Source: Algiphilus sp022763315 (GTDB lineage Bacteria > Pseudomonadota > Gammaproteobacteria > Nevskiales > Nevskiaceae). Taken from it: a stretch of DNA of 64,000 nt. This document shows, piece after piece, positions 43,451-52,136 of this stretch. The notes beneath the pieces were generated by a model that was given only the letters and a program-made list of their open reading frames with translations, made no database searches and was not told where the DNA came from. Both the position numbers and the translations under genes were made by a program. The first letter of the stretch is position 1. Each line of letters opens with the position of its first letter. The stretch lies in assembly GCF_965249985.1 (NCBI RefSeq), contig NZ_OZ252280.1; one strand, given 5' to 3'.

Positions 43451-44308
43451 CTAGTCGCTGTTCTGCATCAGCCGACGCGCACCGGCGGCGACCAGGCGCT
43501 GATAGGTGGTGGGCAGAAGACGCTGCATGGCATCGACGGCATAGGCATCCGGTCCGATCAGCACGCGGCGCGCATTGCGCGCCACGCCACGCAGGATGAC
43601 GTCGGCCGCCTTCTCAGGCGTGGTGATGAACAACTTGCTGAAACGCGCCTTGCTCTCATCGACGTCGCTGGCGCCCATGGATGCCATGTTGTCCGTGAAG
43701 CGGGCCGCCTGGGCGATGTTGGTCTTGATGCCCCCCGGATGCACGGAAGTGGCGCTCGCGCCACTGCGCGCGATGTCCAACTCCTGACGCAGGGCTTCGG
43801 TATAGCCGCGTACCGCGAATTTGGCCGCGTTGTAGGCCCCTTGGGAGGGAACGCCGATCAGGCCGAAGATGCTGGACACATTCACCACGTGACCTTCCCC
43901 GGTCTGCTTGAGATAGGGCAGGAAGGCCTGGGTGCCGTAGACGACGCCCCAGAAGTCGATGTCCATGAGCCAGCGCAGATCGTCATCGGACATACCATCG
44001 ATGGGGCTGCCCATCGCCACGCCGGCATTGTTGAAGATGAAGTGGACGGCGCCCAGTTCGGCAGCGGTGGATTCGGCCCACTGCTGGACCTGCGCTTTGT
44101 TGGCGACATCCACCGCGGCCGTGGTAATACGCACGTCATGCTCCGCCAGTTCCGCGGCGACCGCTTCGACGCTGGCCTGGTTGACGTCGGACAGCGCCAG
44201 ATGGCACCCAAGCCCGGCCAACTGATGGGCCAGCGCCCGTCCAATGCCGCTTCCGGCGCCCGTGATGGCGGCCACTCGGCCGCGGTACCGCTGTGCAAGA
44301 CGGCTCAT
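43451..44308 (-). CDS. short-chain dehydrogenase/reductase
   Basis: A 285-residue SDR with AAITGAGSGIGRALAHQLA, FNNAGVAMGSPIDG and GAYNAAKFAVRGYTEAL (YxxxK) and a VNVSSIFGL catalytic Ser. The C-terminal 60 residues (TPEKAADVILRGVARNARRV) match the group of SDRs with a C-terminal extension seen near lipid or hydrocarbon genes. Strong ribosome site AAGGAAGAATT. It ends one base after the MerR gene stop, on the opposite strand. NADP specificity cannot be told. Confidence 0.92.
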   Translation of the reverse strand: MSRLAQRYRGRVAAITGAGSGIGRALAHQLAGLGCHLALSDVNQASVEAVAAELAEHDVRITTAAVDVANKAQVQQWAESTAAELGAVHFIFNNAGVAMGSPIDGMSDDDLRWLMDIDFWGVVYGTQAFLPYLKQTGEGHVVNVSSIFGLIGVPSQGAYNAAKFAVRGYTEALRQELDIARSGASATSVHPGGIKTNIAQAARFTDNMASMGASDVDESKARFSKLFITTPEKAADVILRGVARNARRVLIGPDAYAVDAMQRLLPTTYQRLVAAGARRLMQNSD

Positions 44309-44779
44309 AATTCTTCCTTGTGATGCCTTTTCGCCGCTTGGCAGCGGCCCCCTGTCGTGCTCCCGTCCGATCACGGTGATCGCGACCGTGCGGACGGCGC
44401 GCGCACCCTTCTGGCGGACGGTCTCGTCTGTCAATGTAGCAGCTTCTGCCATCGCTGCGGCCCGCGCAGCGGGCCGCAGAAAAAGCCATCTCACTGGCAA
44501 GAAAAGAGTTTTTCAGGAATCCGTCACATTCGGCGGCAACGCCCACGGTGCGGGGCTTTGCGCCCTCGCTGACCGTCGGCTGCGGCGTGGTGCGGCCGTG
44601 CTCAAGTTTATTTTCGCCCCCAGTCGCGTTATGGTAGTGGCGGTTTGCGGCCGACGACTTCGGCCCGACTAGGCGCCGCGGGAGGACTGTGGCTGCCGTC
44701 CCTGATGGCGAAATGTGCTTGCTGGGTTGCGCCCTGGCCGCGTTTCGTTGTTAACCATGCACCGCCACGGGAAAACACA
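44309..44779. other. 471-base gap upstream of betaine synthesis genes
   Basis: No convincing gene. It holds the divergent promoters of the SDR gene (minus strand) and of the glycine/sarcosine methyltransferase gene (plus). A perfect eleven-base inverted repeat lies at 44455-44479. A few AT-richer stretches (around 44490-44520 and 44600-44640) are possible promoter sites, but I cannot define -35/-10 boxes with confidence. Confidence 0.5.
44455..44479. repeat. perfect inverted repeat in an intergenic region
   Basis: CTGCGGCCCGC and GCGGGCCGCAG pair over eleven bases with a three-base centre GCA. The repeat is followed by a short A run on the plus strand and no T run follows on either strand, so it is not a clear terminator. 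It may be an operator or a cruciform upstream of the osmoprotectant genes. Confidence 0.5.
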
Positions 44780-45592
44780 ATGAAAGCTGAACACAAGCAA
44801 GATTTTGGGGCGGATCCGATTGCCGTCCGCGACTCGGATCACTTCACCGAGGAATACACCAAATCCTTCGCTGAAAAGTGGGACGAGCTTATTGACTGGG
44901 AGAGCCGCGCCGAATCTGAGGGCCGCTTCTTCATCGATCTGTTGAAGGAGAAGGGCAAGCACAAGATCCTCGACGCAGCCGCGGGCACCGGCTTCCATTC
45001 GGTACGCCTGATGCGCGAAGGGTTCGATGTGGTCACCTCCGATGGCGCCCCCGAGATGTTGTCGATGGCCTTCGACAATGGCCGCAAGTACGGCCTGATC
45101 CTGCGCACGGTGCAAGCCGACTGGCGCTGGCTCAACCGCGATGTGCACGGCAAGTACGACGCCGTCATCGTGCTCGGCAACAGCTTCACGCACCTTTTTG
45201 ACGAGCGTGACCGCCGCAAGGCGCTGGCCGAGTTCTATGCCGCCCTGAAGCACGACGGCATCCTGATCCTCGATCAGCGCAACTACGACCGGATTCTGGA
45301 CAAGGGTTTCTCGTCCAAGCACAAGTATTACTACTGTGGCGATCAGGTCTCGGCCGAGCCGGAGCACGTCGACGACGGTCTTGCGCGCTTCTGCTACAGC
45401 TTCCCCGACGGCTCGCAGTACCACCTCAACATGTTCCCGCTGCGCAAGGAATACACCCGCGGGCTCATGAAGGATGTCGGCTTCCAGAAGATCGAAACCT
45501 TCGGCGACTTCAAGGAAACCCACAAGGAAGAAGAGCCGGACTTCTACATCCACGTCGCCTACAAGGACTATCACACCGGGGATCCGGCGTAA
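44780..45592 (+). CDS. glycine/sarcosine N-methyltransferase
   Basis: A 270-residue SAM-dependent methyltransferase. It converts glycine to sarcosine and sarcosine to dimethylglycine, the first two steps of glycine betaine synthesis in halophiles. SAM motif I is ILDAAAGTGFHSVRLMREGF, preceded by LIDWESRAESEGRFFIDLL and followed by VTSDGAPEMLSMA, a set typical of GSMT. The following gene supplies the last step and overlaps its stop by one base (TAATG). It makes a compatible solute from glycine and SAM without choline. Confidence 0.92.
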   Translation: MKAEHKQDFGADPIAVRDSDHFTEEYTKSFAEKWDELIDWESRAESEGRFFIDLLKEKGKHKILDAAAGTGFHSVRLMREGFDVVTSDGAPEMLSMAFDNGRKYGLILRTVQADWRWLNRDVHGKYDAVIVLGNSFTHLFDERDRRKALAEFYAALKHDGILILDQRNYDRILDKGFSSKHKYYYCGDQVSAEPEHVDDGLARFCYSFPDGSQYHLNMFPLRKEYTRGLMKDVGFQKIETFGDFKETHKEEEPDFYIHVAYKDYHTGDPA

Positions 45593-46428
45593 TGTCGAAG
45601 TACGACGACGAAGCCATCAACACCGCTCGCGACTATTACAACAGCGAGGACGCGGATAATTTCTATTTCCACGTCTGGGGTGGCGAAGATCTTCACGTCG
45701 GTATTTACAAGAACGACCATGAGTCGATCTTTGACGCCAGCCGCCGCACCGTCGAGCGCATGGCCGAGCGCCTCGAAACACTGTCCAAGGACAGCAAGGT
45801 GCTCGACATCGGCGGCGGCTACGGTGGTTCCATGCGCCATCTGGCGCGGACCGTGGGCTGTCACTGCACGGTGCTCAATCTGAGCGAGGTCGAGAATGAA
45901 CGCGACCGCGCGATGAACAAGGAGCAGGGACTGGATGCGCTGATGGACGTGGTCGATGGCGCCTTCGAGCAGCTCGCATTCCCGGACAACAGCTTCGACG
46001 TCGTGTGGTCGCAGGACGCCATCCTGCATAGCGCCGAGCGCGAAAAGGTCCTGACGGAAGTCGCGCGTGTGCTCAAGCCCGGCGGCGAATTCGTGATGAC
46101 CGATCCAATGGCGGCGGACAGCTGCCCGGAGGGCGTGCTCGATCCCATTCTCGAACGCATTCATCTTTCCAGCCTCGGCACGCCGGATTTCTACATCCGC
46201 ACGGCCGAAAAGCTCGGCATGAAGGATTGCGGCTTCGAGAACCACAGCGACCAGCTGCCTCGGCACTACGCCCGCGTGCGCGCCGAACTCACCCGGATGG
46301 CGCCGGAACTCAAGGGCAAGGTCAGCGACGCGTACATCGAGCGCATGAAGACCGGGCTGACCAACTGGGTCAACGGCGGCAACAACGGCTATCTCGCCTG
46401 GGGCATCTTCCTGTTCCGCAAACAGTAG
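45592..46428 (+). CDS. sarcosine/dimethylglycine N-methyltransferase
   Basis: A 278-residue methyltransferase that converts sarcosine and dimethylglycine to glycine betaine. It starts MSKYDDEAINTARDYYNSED and FYFHVWGGEDLHVGIY, both SDMT features, then motif I VLDIGGGYGGSMRHLARTVG and the NLSEVENERDRAMN stretch. FVMTDPMAADSCPEGVL follows motif III. Its start overlaps the glycine/sarcosine methyltransferase stop, so the two are coupled. A hairpin with a T tract follows. Confidence 0.94.
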   Translation: MSKYDDEAINTARDYYNSEDADNFYFHVWGGEDLHVGIYKNDHESIFDASRRTVERMAERLETLSKDSKVLDIGGGYGGSMRHLARTVGCHCTVLNLSEVENERDRAMNKEQGLDALMDVVDGAFEQLAFPDNSFDVVWSQDAILHSAEREKVLTEVARVLKPGGEFVMTDPMAADSCPEGVLDPILERIHLSSLGTPDFYIRTAEKLGMKDCGFENHSDQLPRHYARVRAELTRMAPELKGKVSDAYIERMKTGLTNWVNGGNNGYLAWGIFLFRKQ

Positions 46429-46503
46429 AACCACCGCAAGGGCACCTTTGGTCGGCAAAGACCAGGCGTGTCAGGATGGATTCACCTGGACGTGGCAATC
46501 TGG

Positions 46504-46534
46504 AGGCCGGTCGACATTGTCGCCCGGCCTTTTT
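46504..46534 (+). terminator. intrinsic terminator after the betaine genes
   Basis: AGGCCGG and CCGGCCT form a stem with an interior TCGAC/GTCG region, followed by a T run (TTTTTC). It lies about 80 bases after the methyltransferase stop and just before the next gene's start, separating the two transcripts. Confidence 0.7.
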
Positions 46535-46549
46535 CGTTTCCGAAGCGCC

Positions 46550-47647
46550 ATGAAACCGATCACCGACTGGTTCCAGCAACAACTCTCCAACCCGCAGGTC
46601 ATCAGCCTGTTGCTGGTGCTGCTGTTGTTCTGGGCCCTGGTGACCTTCCTGCCGGGCACCTTCATGCCGGTGTTCGCAGCAGTGGTGATCGCCTATCTGC
46701 TGGAAGGCCCGACCGGTGCGCTGGAGCGCGTGCTGCCACGCTGGGCGGCGTCGATGGTCATCTGGACCATCTTCGTGACTGTGGCGATGGCTGGCCTGTT
46801 CACCGTACTGCCGCTGCTGACGCGACAGATCACACAGCTCATCACCGAGATTCCCGCCGTCATCCGCGCGTTGCAAAGCTGGATGATGACGCTGCCCGAG
46901 CAGTATCCGAACATCTTCTCGGCGCAGCAGCTACAGGAATTCGCGGACGGCCTGAACATCAACTTCTCGCGGCTGAGCGACGAAGTGCTGGCACGCAGCT
47001 ATATGGTCGGCACCGGCATCACGCTGGCCATGATCTATGGCGTGCTGGTGCCGCTGATGGTGCTCTTCCTGCTCAAGGACAAGACACGCATTCTGCGCTG
47101 GATGCGCGGCTTCCTGCCACGCGACATCTCCCTCATTCAAAGCGTCTGGACTGAGGTCGACCAGCAGATCGCCAATTACGTGCGCGGCAAGGCCATGGAG
47201 ATCGCCATTGTCTGGGCGGTCACCTATGTGGTCTTCGCCATCCTCGGCCTCAACTACGCCGCCCTGCTCGGGGCGATCACCGGCTTTTCGGTCCTCATCC
47301 CCTATGTGGGTGCGATTCTGGTGACCTTTCCGGTGGCAGCGGTGGCCTATTCGCAGTTCGGCATCGGCCCCGAATTCGCCTGGGTGATGGCGGCTTACGT
47401 CGTCATCCAGGCACTGGACGGCAATGTGTTGGTGCCGGTGATCTTCTCGGAAACCAACGACCTGCATCCCGTGGCCATCATTGTCGCGGTGATGTTCTTC
47501 GGCACGCTTTACGGCTTCTGGGGTGTGTTCTTCGCCATCCCGCTGGCCACATTGGTGGCTTCCATTCTCAAGGCCTGGCCAAGGGTGCGGCACGACGAAG
47601 CGGCGGAAGCGGCCTCGGACTCCGGCGAGGAAGCCGCTGCCCCCTGA
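46550..47647 (+). CDS. AI-2E family transporter (PerM-like)
   Basis: A 365-residue inner-membrane protein of about eight helices. The family pattern includes LVTFLPGTFMPVFAAVVIAY near the N terminus, a middle soluble part with VWTEVDQQIANYVRGKAMEI, and the conserved GAITGFSVLIPYVGAILVTF and DGNVLVPVIFS near the C terminus. Members export autoinducer-2 or act as Na+/H+ antiporters in halophiles; the adjacent betaine operon would fit an ion role, but that is inference. The ATG at 46550 fits the family start. Confidence 0.9.
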   Translation: MKPITDWFQQQLSNPQVISLLLVLLLFWALVTFLPGTFMPVFAAVVIAYLLEGPTGALERVLPRWAASMVIWTIFVTVAMAGLFTVLPLLTRQITQLITEIPAVIRALQSWMMTLPEQYPNIFSAQQLQEFADGLNINFSRLSDEVLARSYMVGTGITLAMIYGVLVPLMVLFLLKDKTRILRWMRGFLPRDISLIQSVWTEVDQQIANYVRGKAMEIAIVWAVTYVVFAILGLNYAALLGAITGFSVLIPYVGAILVTFPVAAVAYSQFGIGPEFAWVMAAYVVIQALDGNVLVPVIFSETNDLHPVAIIVAVMFFGTLYGFWGVFFAIPLATLVASILKAWPRVRHDEAAEAASDSGEEAAAP

Positions 47648-47701
47648 TCTCACTAGCCGTTCGTTCATCTACTGCATAATGCGCCCCTGCCCACGGGAGC
47701 C

Positions 47702-48598
47702 ATGAAGCCGATGCGCGAAGCCCTCACCAAGAATGCCCTGCGGCTGCTGTTCAAGCCGGTCATGCGACCGGAAGTACCCATTGGCGTGCAGCGCGCCTGG
47801 GTGCAGGCGCTGACGCTGATCAACCTGCCGGCTCCCGGCATCGACAGCGAATACGGCCTTTTCGGTGGCGTTCCCTGCGAGATCCTGCTGCCCAAGCAGG
47901 CGCCGCGGCGGACCATCGTCTTCCTGCACGGCGGCGCCTACGTACTCGGATCACCCGCCACCCATCGTGCGATCACCTCCTTTCTCGCCGCCGATGCACA
48001 GGCGCGCGTGATCGTGCCCGACTACCGCCTCGCGCCCGAGCATCCCTGGCCCGCCGCGCTGGAAGACGCTGTCGCCACCTTCAAGGAGGTCAGCGCACGC
48101 TTCGGACCGACCGCGCTCAGCGGCGACTCCGCCGGTGGCGGACTGGCGCTGTCCTGTGCCCAGGCCTTGCGCGATCAAGGCGCGCAGCTGCCGGAAGCCC
48201 TCCTGCTGATCTCGCCCTGGGCGGACATGAGCAACAGCCAACCCAGCCACGTCGAACGCGCCCAGCGCGAACCCATGCTGCGCGGCGACTGGTCGCGATT
48301 CTCGATGAAGGCCTTTGTCAACGGCCAGGGTGCGCCAGAGGATCCGCGGTGGTCACCGCTGTTCGCCGAGATGCGCGGCCTGCCGCCGACGCGGATCCAT
48401 GTGGGCAGCGAGGAGATTCTGCATGACGACGCGGTGGCGCTGGAGGCCGCCATGCGCAATGCGGGTGTGACCGCCTCGCTGCGCGTCTTCGACGGGCTCT
48501 GGCACGACTTTCATATGCATGCGCGCCTGCTCCCGCGTGCGCGCGAGGGTGTGCAGGATCTCGCCGCCTTTCTCGATGAGGCCGCGTCTACCGCCTGA
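47702..48598 (+). CDS. alpha/beta hydrolase, hormone-sensitive-lipase family esterase
   Basis: A 298-residue cytoplasmic esterase. The oxyanion motif HGGAYVLGSPATHR lies near residue 80, the nucleophile in LSGDSAGGGLALS near residue 145, the acid in GSEEILHDDAVAL and the His in WHDFHMHARLLP. This is family IV (HSL). PDYRLAPEHPWPAAL between is typical. It probably cleaves short-chain acyl esters. It stands alone between the exporter gene and a convergent thioesterase gene. Confidence 0.92.
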   Translation: MKPMREALTKNALRLLFKPVMRPEVPIGVQRAWVQALTLINLPAPGIDSEYGLFGGVPCEILLPKQAPRRTIVFLHGGAYVLGSPATHRAITSFLAADAQARVIVPDYRLAPEHPWPAALEDAVATFKEVSARFGPTALSGDSAGGGLALSCAQALRDQGAQLPEALLLISPWADMSNSQPSHVERAQREPMLRGDWSRFSMKAFVNGQGAPEDPRWSPLFAEMRGLPPTRIHVGSEEILHDDAVALEAAMRNAGVTASLRVFDGLWHDFHMHARLLPRAREGVQDLAAFLDEAASTA

Positions 48599-48624
48599 TC
48601 AGGCGGCGTCCGCAGCGCTCGGGA

Positions 48625-49437
48625 TCAGCGCGCAGGGCGGGCAAAAACCAGCAGATTCTGGAAGGCCTGCCCGCAGTGGCCGCGCTGGTCGAACAGCTGA
48701 GACTGCGCAATGCCGGTGCCATCGGCAGCAACGCGGGTACCTGCGGCAACGCCCAGCCACTCGCCTTCCGGCGGGCGCTCCAGCAGGACCGTAAGGTCAC
48801 TGTTGACGAAGACGTAGTCGGAGAAGGGCGTTTCCCAACTCAGGCCATTGCCGAAATCCGAGGCGGCGCAGGCCAGCATCACGGTGGAGGTGTCGCGCCC
48901 CGCCACCAGTGGCCGCTCTGCGCGGAACCAGGCAGTGGCCGGCCCTGGCTGTTCCGAGTCACCGGCTGCGAGCCGAATGTCGAGTCCCGTGGTATGAAAA
49001 GCGGACTGCTTCGGCATGCCGCCAAAACGTACCGATGTCGTGCAGGCGTCTGCCGGCGGCACATCGGGAGCAGGTACCGCACAACCGAAGCGCGGCATGC
49101 CGACCTCCGTGGCCCGCTGCATCAAGAGCAGCGCGCTGGCGACCTCGCGGTCGTCCGCGTCCAGCAATTCGACGCGTACCCGCTTCACGGAACGTCCGCC
49201 GCTGACGGCGTGCTTCACGCGCAGGGGCTGCATCGGCACCGGCCGGGGCAGTTCCAGGCTCAGACGGCGCAGACACCATTGGCCTTCCCAATGCTGCGTC
49301 TGCGCTTCCGCCACCGCCACCGCCAGGGCCGCCGGCACGCCGCCGTGCTGGGCGCCGCGATCCCAAGGCCCGGTGGCATGCACGGAGGGCTCGACACGAT
49401 CGCCATCCAGCTGCAATACGGCTTCCTGCAGGCTCAT
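48625..49437 (-). CDS. acyl-CoA thioesterase (double hotdog)
   Basis: A 270-residue TesB-like thioesterase. The first hotdog has RGAQHGGVPAALAVAVAEAQ (the HGG motif) and LELPRPVPMQPLRVKHAV. The second has TSTVMLACAASDFGNGLSWE and VNSDLTVLLERPPEGEWLGV, and the end QSQLFDQRGHCGQAFQNLLV. It should hydrolyse medium- or long-chain acyl-CoA. Its ATG overlaps the alcohol dehydrogenase stop (ATGA), so the two are coupled. Cytoplasmic. Confidence 0.88.
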   Translation of the reverse strand: MSLQEAVLQLDGDRVEPSVHATGPWDRGAQHGGVPAALAVAVAEAQTQHWEGQWCLRRLSLELPRPVPMQPLRVKHAVSGGRSVKRVRVELLDADDREVASALLLMQRATEVGMPRFGCAVPAPDVPPADACTTSVRFGGMPKQSAFHTTGLDIRLAAGDSEQPGPATAWFRAERPLVAGRDTSTVMLACAASDFGNGLSWETPFSDYVFVNSDLTVLLERPPEGEWLGVAAGTRVAADGTGIAQSQLFDQRGHCGQAFQNLLVFARPAR

Positions 49438-50453
49438 GAGTGGGCCGCCACGTCAACGACCACGCGATACCGGGGGGCACCCGTGCGCAAGCGCTCCACG
49501 GCCTGATTGACCTCGGCAAGGGGGAAGTGCTCGGTACGCGGTGCGATGCCGTGTCGCGCACAGAAATCGAGCATGGTGGCAATGCTGGCCGGGGAGCCGG
49601 TTGGTGAACCGGAGATGCTGCGCTGGCCACCGATTAACGAGAAGGCGCGGAATTGCACCGGTTCAAGCACGGCACCGACAAAATGCAGACGACCGCGCGG
49701 TGCCAAGGCCGCGAGGTAGCGATGCCACGTCAAGGTAACGTTAACGGTCACCAGCAACAGATCGAATGCGCCGGCCAATGCCTTGAGGGCGGACTCGTCC
49801 GTGGAGGTGACAACCTGATGCGCGCCTAAGGCCCTGGCTTCGTCGGCCTTGGCTGCGCTCGAGGTGAAGGCCGTGACCTCGCAGCCCCAGGCGCGTGCAA
49901 ACTGCAGGGCGAGATGACCCAAGCCACCGATACCCACAACGCCCACGCGATCCGTGGGTCGGATGCCGAACTCGATCAGTGGCGAGAACACCGTGATTCC
50001 GCCGCAGAACAGAGGCCCCGCACTGGCCGCGTCCAGCGCTTCCGGCAAGGGCGTCACCCAGCGCCAATGGGCACGCACAGCGTCAGCGAAACCGCCGTGT
50101 CGACCCACAATGGTTTCCTCTACGGTAGTGCACATATGGTGGTCGCCGTGCGTGCACGGCGTGCAGTGGAGGCAGCTGCCCGACAGCCAGCCCAGACCAA
50201 CGCGCTGGCCTTCGCGCAGACCGCGGGCGTTTCGCCCGACGGCCCGGATGCGGCCGACGACCTCGTGACCCGGTACCAGCGGATAGATGCTGCGGCCCCA
50301 CTCGTTATCCAGCATGGAAAGATCCGAATGGCAGAGGCCGCAGGCCTCCACCGCGATCTCCACGGCATCGTCATGCAACGGCCCGGCGTCATAGCGAAAA
50401 GGTTCCAGCGGGGCCGCGGCAGAAGGCGCGGCCCAGGCATTGATCGTCGACAT
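49434..50453 (-). CDS. zinc-dependent NAD(P) alcohol dehydrogenase
   Basis: A 339-residue medium-chain dehydrogenase of the cinnamyl/YahK-like type. The catalytic zinc site includes CGLCHSDLSML and GHEVVGRIRAVG. The structural zinc has four Cys in CLHCTPCTHGDHHMC. Cofactor motif VGIGGLGHLALQFA. It probably interconverts alcohols and aldehydes, perhaps fatty alcohols, given the coupled thioesterase. Start at 50453. Divergent from the SDR-like gene at 50513, with a 59-base gap. Confidence 0.93.
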   Translation of the reverse strand: MSTINAWAAPSAAAPLEPFRYDAGPLHDDAVEIAVEACGLCHSDLSMLDNEWGRSIYPLVPGHEVVGRIRAVGRNARGLREGQRVGLGWLSGSCLHCTPCTHGDHHMCTTVEETIVGRHGGFADAVRAHWRWVTPLPEALDAASAGPLFCGGITVFSPLIEFGIRPTDRVGVVGIGGLGHLALQFARAWGCEVTAFTSSAAKADEARALGAHQVVTSTDESALKALAGAFDLLLVTVNVTLTWHRYLAALAPRGRLHFVGAVLEPVQFRAFSLIGGQRSISGSPTGSPASIATMLDFCARHGIAPRTEHFPLAEVNQAVERLRTGAPRYRVVVDVAAHS

Positions 50454-50512
50454 GCTCGTCTCCCTCAGAATAGGCCGGGAGGATAGCGCGGCTTGCCGTA
50501 GCGCTCCCGAGC

Positions 50513-51364
50513 GTGTTGAATGAGCGCGGCCGCGCCCGCTCCATCGCCCCGGGGGAAATCAGCATCGCGACGACAGCGCCCGATCTTCGAGGCCATAACG
50601 CTCTGGTGACCAATGCACTCTTCCCCATGGCGATGGCCCTGGCCGAGGAATTGGCCGCCGCCGGAGCCGGACTCGTCCTGGTGGCGCGCGATGCCGAGGG
50701 TCTGGCTGCCCTTGCCGAAGGCCTACAGCGCCGCTACGGCACATCCGTCACCGTCATGGCGGCAGACCTGAGCCAACCCGAAACCCCGCGGATGATCTTC
50801 GATGCCGCCTGGGCACAGTCACCGCTGGATCTGCTGATCCACCACGCCGATCACGACAGCGCAGCGGGCAACGTGGACCTGGATTGGGCACAACACGAGG
50901 CGACGCTGCAACGCCATGTAAACGCCCCATGCGCACTGACCCATTGCTTCTCCGCAGCGCTGGGTGCGCGTGGCTGGGGGCGGGTGCTTTTTGTGACCGT
51001 GGCGTCGGCCGCGCGCAGGGCGCCCGCTGGCGAACCGATCGCCTATGCGTCGCAGGCCTTCCTGCGGCACTACGCCGCCGCCCTGCGCGCCCGCTGGCGC
51101 GGCAGTGGGCGTGGCTGCACCTTGCTGTGCGTGCCGGCGGCTGGACCATGGGTATTCTCCACATCGGTCGCGCCGCTGGAACCGGTCGACACCATCCCGG
51201 CATTAGCCACGACCCGCCTGGCGCGGCGGGCCGTGCGCGCGCTACTGGCCGATAGCGCATGCGTCACACCAGGGCGACTGAACGGACTGTGGCAGACCAC
51301 CTTGTCGCTCATGTCCGGCGGCATGCGCCGTTGGCGGGCGAAGCGCTCGCGCGCCCGCACCTGA
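50513..51364 (+). CDS. degenerate SDR-fold protein
   Basis: About 283 residues from GTG. The fold of a short-chain dehydrogenase is visible (strands VTVMAADLSQPETPRM, DLLIHHADHDSAAG, GRVLFVTVASAARR) but the key motifs are changed. TGxxxGxG is VTNALFPMAMALAEEL, NNAG is HHADH, and YxxxK is AYASQAF, lacking Lys. It therefore probably lost dehydrogenase activity or binds another ligand. The basic tail (RRWRAKRSRART) is unlike SDRs. It lies between the alcohol dehydrogenase and MAPEG genes. Not frameshifted. Confidence 0.6.
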   Translation: MLNERGRARSIAPGEISIATTAPDLRGHNALVTNALFPMAMALAEELAAAGAGLVLVARDAEGLAALAEGLQRRYGTSVTVMAADLSQPETPRMIFDAAWAQSPLDLLIHHADHDSAAGNVDLDWAQHEATLQRHVNAPCALTHCFSAALGARGWGRVLFVTVASAARRAPAGEPIAYASQAFLRHYAAALRARWRGSGRGCTLLCVPAAGPWVFSTSVAPLEPVDTIPALATTRLARRAVRALLADSACVTPGRLNGLWQTTLSLMSGGMRRWRAKRSRART

Positions 51365-51399
51365 TTCACCTCGTAGCCACCATAGGAGCACCTTCCATC

Positions 51400-51789
51400 A
51401 TGCTGCTGACTTCGATCTACGCTGGCGTTCTCGCGCTGGTCTTCCTCGTACTCTCCATTCGCGTCATTCAGGGGCGCAGTGCCGCTGGCGTCAGCCTGGG
51501 TGACGGCGGCGACGGACGGCTGAACCGACGCATCCGAGCACACGCCAACTTTGCCGAATACGTTCCGATCTGCCTCGGTCTCGTCGCACTGCTTGAAGTA
51601 GGCGGCGCGCCCACCTGGTTGCTGCACACGCTGGGTATCGCGCTCGTCATAGGCCGCATCGGACATGGCTACGCCCTGGCCTTTGCCGAACACTTTCCGC
51701 CTGGACGCATGGTGGGCACGCTGCTGACCTTCCTGGTGCTGCTGATCGGCGCCCTGGGTTGTCTGCTTCTGCCCTTCTTGTCCGTGTGA
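51400..51789 (+). CDS. MAPEG family membrane protein
   Basis: A 129-residue protein with four hydrophobic helices. The MAPEG (membrane-associated eicosanoid/glutathione metabolism) motif is the RIRAHANFAEYVP stretch, the family R-x-x-x-A-x-x-N-x-x-E-x-x-P. The helix LEVGGAPTWLLHTLGIALVI and GRIGHGYAL follow. Possibly a glutathione transferase/peroxidase. The ATG at 51400 follows ATAGGAGCACC. It is coupled to the TfoX-N gene. Confidence 0.9.
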   Translation: MLLTSIYAGVLALVFLVLSIRVIQGRSAAGVSLGDGGDGRLNRRIRAHANFAEYVPICLGLVALLEVGGAPTWLLHTLGIALVIGRIGHGYALAFAEHFPPGRMVGTLLTFLVLLIGALGCLLLPFLSV

Positions 51790-52127
51790 ACGCCGATCTG
51801 CAGTTCGCCCAACTTGTCGCCGACCAGCTGAGCGAATGGGCCCCGATACGGCCACGACGCATGTTCGGCGGGGTCGGCCTGTTCCGCGAGGGCCGGATGT
51901 TCGCGCTGGTTTACGACGGGGCGCTGTACTTCAAATGCAACGCGCAGAATGCGGCCGCCTTCGATGCCGTGCAGGCGCCTGCCTTCTGCTATCACCGACA
52001 GGGGCGCACCATCGCCCTGTCTTACCGCCAGGCACCGGAGGCGGCTATCGACGACGCCGACGACCTGCGCGGCTGGGCCGACCACGCCTGGCGCGCGGCC
52101 CTGTCAAAATCCCACGACACCAACTAG
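51786..52127 (+). CDS. TfoX N-terminal domain protein
   Basis: A 113-residue protein holding only the TfoX_N (Sxy) domain: LVADQLSEWAPIRPRRMFGG, VGLFREGRMFALVYDGALYF and a closing WADHAWRAAL. The GTG at 51786 overlaps the MAPEG stop (GTGA). It has no C-terminal TfoX_C. In other species the full protein regulates competence with CRP; the N-domain alone has no settled role. Confidence 0.85.
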   Translation: MNADLQFAQLVADQLSEWAPIRPRRMFGGVGLFREGRMFALVYDGALYFKCNAQNAAAFDAVQAPAFCYHRQGRTIALSYRQAPEAAIDDADDLRGWADHAWRAALSKSHDTN

Positions 52128-52136
52128 GAGACACGC

